Source: an uncultured Clostridia bacterium (GTDB lineage Bacteria > Bacillota_A > Clostridia > TANB77 > CAG-508). From it: DNA of 9,900 bases. The DNA lies in the NCBI GenBank assembly GCA_947369305.1, contig CANBLA010000029.1, forward strand, positions 1 through 9,900, read 5' to 3'. Position 1 is the first letter of the stretch, and each line of letters opens with the position of its first letter. Below are positions 6,901-9,900 of the stretch, piece by piece. A program made the position numbers and the translations under genes. The notes beneath the pieces were generated by a model, which was not told the origin of the DNA, did not search any database, and saw only the letters and a list, made by a program, of their open reading frames with translations.

Positions 6901-8247
6901 AAATCGCCCGAAAAATTAGGAATTTACGAAATTGATAAAAAATTCTTCACGAAAGATATGAAAGAACAAGGTTATACGATTTTGTGCCCACAAATGGCTC
7001 CCATTCATTTCGAACTAATGGAAAGCGCTTTACAATCTTTGGGCTATAACTTAAAATTGTTAAAGGATTGTACTGAGCACACTATTGAAACTGGCTTAAA
7101 ATATGTTAATAATGATGCTTGCTACCCATCAATTTTAACAACTGGACAAATGATTGAAGCTTTAGAAAGCGGTAAATATGATGTGAATAAAACTGCATTA
7201 ATCATGTCTCAAACAGGTGGTGGTTGTAGAGCAACAAATTATATAGGATTTATTCGAAAGGCATTAAAAGATGCTGGTTATCCAAATATTCCAGTTGTTT
7301 CATTTAATATTGTGGGAATGGAAAAGGCAAATGGTTTTAAAATCAACGTAAAAATGATTGAAAAAATGTTAAAAGGTGTTTTGTACGGTGATTTGTTGCA
7401 GAAATTGCTTTACAAAAATAGAGCCTATGAAATCTGTAAAGGTGAGACACAAGAAAAGTTTGAGTATTGGATGGAAAAATGCAAAGAATTAGTTGCAAAT
7501 TCTAATATGTCGGCTTTTAAAAAAAGTATTTACGAAATTGTGGAGGATTTTGAAAATATCAAACTTGATTTATCTATAGAAAAACCAAAAGTAGGGATTG
7601 TTGGTGAAGTTTTGATTAAATATCATCCTTTTGGTAATAATTATATTGTTGATATTTTAGAAAAAGAAGGGGCAGAAGTTATCTCTCCAGATTTTATGGG
7701 ATTTTTGAAATTTATTTGTACTCATAAAATTACAAATAATACTTTATTAAATACAGACAAGACAAAATCGACTATTTTCAAAATTGTATTAAAATTAATT
7801 GAACTTTTTGAAAAAGATAATATAACTGCTTTGAAAAATTCAAAAAAGGATTATTTATTGCCTTGTAATATTTGGGAACTGGAAAGTAAAGTAAAAGATA
7901 TTTTATCAATTGGAAATCAAACTGGAGAAGGTTGGTTTTTAACAGCAGAAATGGTAGAATATATTGAGCATGGAATTCCAAATATTGTTTGTATTCAGCC
8001 ATTTGCTTGTTTACCAAATCATGTTGTTGGAAAAGGTGTTATAAAAACAATTCGAGAAAAATATCCTTATGCAAATATTGCTCCTATTGATTATGATCCG
8101 GGTAGCAGTAAAACAAACCAAACAAATCGAATTAAATTATTATTAACTGTTGCAAAAGATAATTTAAAAGAAAAAAATAATCGAAAAAAGGCAATCGAAA
8201 TTGAAAATATTTCTAATAAAAATAGAACCGAAGAAAAAATTAATTAA
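3925..8247 (+). CDS. Fused acyl-CoA dehydratase activase (two BcrAD/BadFG ATPase domains) with DUF2229/2-hydroxyacyl-CoA dehydratase-like half
   Basis: A 1440-residue cytoplasmic protein. Domain 1 (about 5-260) is an ASKHA-fold ATPase: phosphate loop DIGSTTIK at 10-17, GGEDAK at 104-109, and Cys125 (CAGGTGAF) and Cys164 (SRCGVF). Domain 2 (about 320-580) repeats it: DAGSTTTK at 325-332, GGQDMK at 422-427, and Cys445 (ACSSGCGSF) and Cys484 (SRCTVF). In HgdC-type activators this Cys pair, one per subunit, holds a [4Fe-4S] cluster at a dimer interface. Here the two domains could form that dimer within one chain. A linker carries four Cys (610, 613, 617, 636). Residues 674-970 match DUF2229, with ESVCYPAK around Cys726 and YPCIPYSRK around Cys751. 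Residues 1018-1410 look like HgdB/dehydratase, with Cys1021, DACYP (Cys1066), GGGCRATNY (Cys1101) and QPFACLPNH (Cys1362). Known relatives use ATP hydrolysis to drive low-potential electrons onto an Fe-S acceptor. The substrate of the fused class is not established, and no CoA-transferase or dehydratase partner genes are adjacent. It is monocistronic, and no frameshift is apparent. Confidence 0.93.
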   Translation: MKNKLHVGLDIGSTTIKIMVLEENLKPLYSSYTRHFSDTKKTLSEVLLKFIKDYPNAEFTISLTGSGALEISRLLNIAFVQEVIACKKAVENLIPETDVVIELGGEDAKIIYFDKFIEQRMNGTCAGGTGAFLDQMASLLNTDTAGLNELAKGYQTIYPIASRCGVFAKTDIQPLINEGAAKEDIAVSIFQAVVNQTISGLACGRPIRGKVAFLGGPLSYLPELRRRFIETLNLKNDEIIVPENAHLLVATGAALSSLETELISTKILETNLKNFEKANYTESKPLPALFETKQDYENFKQRHAKHTVNQVSLENFSGNCYLGIDAGSTTTKLVLINEENEILYSLYHNNNGNPLTSVIEMLKEMYKVLPETAKLRFSGVTGYGEKLIQTGLNIDLNEIETIAHYTAAKEFEPEVSSIIDIGGQDMKYIKIKNNTIDNIMLNEACSSGCGSFLETFAKSLGITIEEFVKEALNSKAPVDLGSRCTVFMNSKIKQAQKEGASVGDISSGLSYSIIKNAIQKVMKVRDVKTLGEHIVVQGGTFYNDAVLRSFESIVGREVIRPNIAGLMGAYGMALLAKEQFISNMDMEYHSTILKADELDKLNIEVTHTRCQSCENHCLLTINKFDNGKKFISGNRCEKGSGELSKKQILPNLYQYKYERLFNYKPLEESEAKRGTIGIPRVLNMYEDYPFWFTFLTNLGFRVLISEKSNRKTYEKGMESMPSESVCYPAKLAHGHIESLIEQGIKTIFYPCIPYSRKEHEVADNHYNCPIVISYSEVIKNNIEQLKNIKYLNPFLPIDNTKNLVKIISSLEEFKEYKFSKSELKMAAEKAEIEYQKYKQDVRNKGNEVLQYMKKNDLRGIVLAGRPYHVDPEINHGIDTLITSLGLCVLSEDSIENQGNIKKPIRVVNQWVYHSRLYAAADFVGKNDNLEMIQLNSFGCGVDAVTTDQVEEILKSYDNMYTLIKIDEINNLGAIRIRVRSLLASMNKRIATKKSPEKLGIYEIDKKFFTKDMKEQGYTILCPQMAPIHFELMESALQSLGYNLKLLKDCTEHTIETGLKYVNNDACYPSILTTGQMIEALESGKYDVNKTALIMSQTGGGCRATNYIGFIRKALKDAGYPNIPVVSFNIVGMEKANGFKINVKMIEKMLKGVLYGDLLQKLLYKNRAYEICKGETQEKFEYWMEKCKELVANSNMSAFKKSIYEIVEDFENIKLDLSIEKPKVGIVGEVLIKYHPFGNNYIVDILEKEGAEVISPDFMGFLKFICTHKITNNTLLNTDKTKSTIFKIVLKLIELFEKDNITALKNSKKDYLLPCNIWELESKVKDILSIGNQTGEGWFLTAEMVEYIEHGIPNIVCIQPFACLPNHVVGKGVIKTIREKYPYANIAPIDYDPGSSKTNQTNRIKLLLTVAKDNLKEKNNRKKAIEIENISNKNRTEEKIN

Positions 8248-8256
8248 AAATGATTG

Positions 8257-8287
8257 AACTAACTAGACTATTCTAGTTAGTTTTTTA
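8257..8287 (+). terminator. Terminator of the activase/dehydratase fusion gene
   Basis: AACTAACTAGA (8257-8267) pairs perfectly with TCTAGTTAGTT (8272-8282) around a 4-base loop and runs into six T (8281-8286). It lies 10 bases past the stop codon: a clean intrinsic terminator. Confidence 0.9.
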
Positions 8288-9824
8288 TTCTTCCCAATCT
8301 GTACATTAAAAAATTTTTTTGTCTTTCCACAAGATAAAATCTATGCTAAATTTTTGTCAATTTTGTAATTTTTATATATTTTTTTCTAAAATTTTGCCTT
8401 ATATTCTATATTTAAATTCATAAATTATTTTTTAATTATTGTCAAAAAGCCAACCATCTTTATTGTGTTATGTAGTCTTTTTTTGTTTTATAGATTATAT
8501 TTACTCTCTTCTTATTTCCCATGTTATATAGTTTATTTTTATATTTTATAATATGATTTAATAATGATGTTAATTGTCATTATGTTCATCTTGACTTTTT
8601 ATAAATTTTATATAGCTCTAAATACATTCTGTAATTTTTTTGATTTTTTGTTCATTAATTAATTACTTTGCTGCTTTGTTTGCATTTTATTGTAAATTTT
8701 TTTATTTTTTAACACTATAATCTTGTATCTTAATTATATATCTATTCATTTTTATAGTATTAAATTATTTTATTTACTTATACTTTTTATTTGTATTATT
8801 TTAAAATTTATTATTATTGTTGTATTTATTATTTATTTACACTTTTCACTTAATTTTTAATTTATATATTATACTATTTATTCTCTTAACTTCAAATACT
8901 ATTCTATTTAAAATTTATTGTTTCAATATTTATTAAAATTTATATTTTATTTTGTTATTTTTAATAATTATTATTCCATCTTAAATTTTTTATCTTTTTA
9001 TTTAATTTACTGTTTATTTTATCTTTTATGTATTATTTTATGGTTTTAATTTTGTTTTTATTATTTATTTATTAAGTTTAATTAAATTTTCTAGTTTAAT
9101 AAATAATTAATTATAAACTTTTTTATGGTTTATAATATATTTTTAATATATTAAGTTCTTTAATTTTTATTGATAATTATTTAATTTTAATTTATTTTAG
9201 TATTTAATATTTTTTTCTTTTAGGGTTTTATCTATTATTTAATATTTTTATACTTAGTGTTTATATATATAACTATCAATTAACTTTTATTGTTCAGTTT
9301 CCTGATTTTTATCATTTTTTTACTTTTATTTAACACTTTATTCTCATTTCTTTAATAAATTATTAACATATTAGAAGTATATTAAATTTAATCGCTTGTA
9401 TTGTTTTGTCATTTAGGCAATAAGATATTTTTTATTATGTTTATCTTTTTTCTATTAGCTTTATTTATCGTTTTTTGTTATTTCCCATAAAGAAATAAGT
9501 TAATAAGTCATTTCTAATTTTTACTAATAATTTATTTGTCTATTTTTTATGTTTCTTTTGTGATTTATTATTATTTTATATAATTATATTTATATCCCCC
9601 CTTATTCTTACTAATTTTTTTCTACTTAATCTTTTTAACTAGTAATTTATCAAATTTTTTTAATTACAGATTTTCTACAAGCCTTTTTTATTATCTAGTT
9701 ACTTGTTTTATGTGTATAAAATATATTTATTATTTATTAATACACATCTCAGTTCTTACTTTATTAATTTTTTATTCATAAATTTCATTTATCATATTAC
9801 TTTATTTTATAAAAAATTTTATTA
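8288..9824. other. ORF-free, T-rich and G-poor tract of about 1.5 kb
   Basis: No reading frame of useful length exists on either strand, and I find no tRNA-, rRNA- or CRISPR-like structure. Hand counts of three 60-base lines (8701-8760, 8941-9000, 9241-9300) give T 105, A 53, C 15 and G 7 of 180. That is a strong T-over-A and C-over-G strand bias, far poorer in G+C than the genes. The first ~170 bases (to about 8460) are less extreme and contain two minus-strand TTGACA-like hexamers without convincing -10 partners. The tract may be natural non-coding DNA, a fully decayed minus-strand coding region or an assembly artefact near a contig end. Confidence 0.7.

Positions 9825-9900
<76 letters not shown>

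Noticed and set aside
8355..8445. Two TTGACA hexamers on the minus strand (8355-8360 and 8440-8445)
   Set aside because: The best -10 partners at 17-18 bases are TTATCT/TATCTT and TATGAA, and no minus-strand gene follows.
9110..9153. Two overlapping hairpins (ATTATAAAC/GTTTATAAT and TAATATAT/ATATATTA) in the T-rich tract
   Set aside because: Stems of 8-9 almost purely A-T pairs arise often by chance in 88 percent A+T sequence, and there is no gene nearby for them to control.

Overview
The window reads as a low-GC, anaerobic, endospore-forming Clostridia-like bacterium. All coding regions are A/T-rich, with strong AGGAGG-type ribosome sites, TTGACA/TATAAT-type promoters and U-tailed terminators. 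Two genes point to sporulation: the start of an spmA-like gene at the left edge and a GerMN-domain gene. A very large, oxygen-labile-looking Fe-S protein of the 2-hydroxyacyl-CoA dehydratase activase class points to strict anaerobiosis. I could not assign a genus.

Layout, left to right. Positions 1-91 (minus) hold the first 30 codons of an spmA-like gene running off the left edge. A short divergent region then carries promoters for it and for a 116-codon orphan gene at 243-593 (plus). That gene converges on rsmI (622-1455, minus), and the two share a bidirectional terminator. rsmI overlaps the upstream trmN6/yabB-like methyltransferase gene (1434-2195, minus); the pair forms a two-gene RNA-modification operon with its own promoter at 2225-2253. 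Upstream is a GerMN-domain membrane-anchored protein (2311-2844, minus) with its own terminator. It is divergent from a hemolysin III/PAQR-type seven-helix membrane protein (3034-3693, plus).

The intergenic stretch 3694-3924 holds a hairpin whose T-run lies on the minus-strand side, a 37-codon minus-strand reading frame of distinctive composition, and the promoter and ribosome site of the next gene. That gene (3925-8247, plus) encodes a 1440-residue protein: two complete ASKHA/BcrAD-type ATPase domains, a four-cysteine linker, and a cysteine-rich DUF2229/2-hydroxyacyl-CoA dehydratase-like half. It is an ATP-driven low-potential electron device and its putative acceptor on one chain. A clean terminator follows.

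From about 8288 to the right edge there is no gene. About 1.5 kb is strikingly T-rich and G-poor on the plus strand, and the window ends in a (TG)n microsatellite. This part looks unlike the rest and may be natural non-coding DNA, a decayed region or an assembly/contig-end artefact.

The genes do not form one pathway. They fall into RNA modification (rsmI, trmN6), sporulation/germination (spmA-like, GerMN) and stand-alone genes (the orphan, hemolysin III, the activase fusion). The activase fusion and the odd intergenic and terminal DNA are the parts most worth following up.
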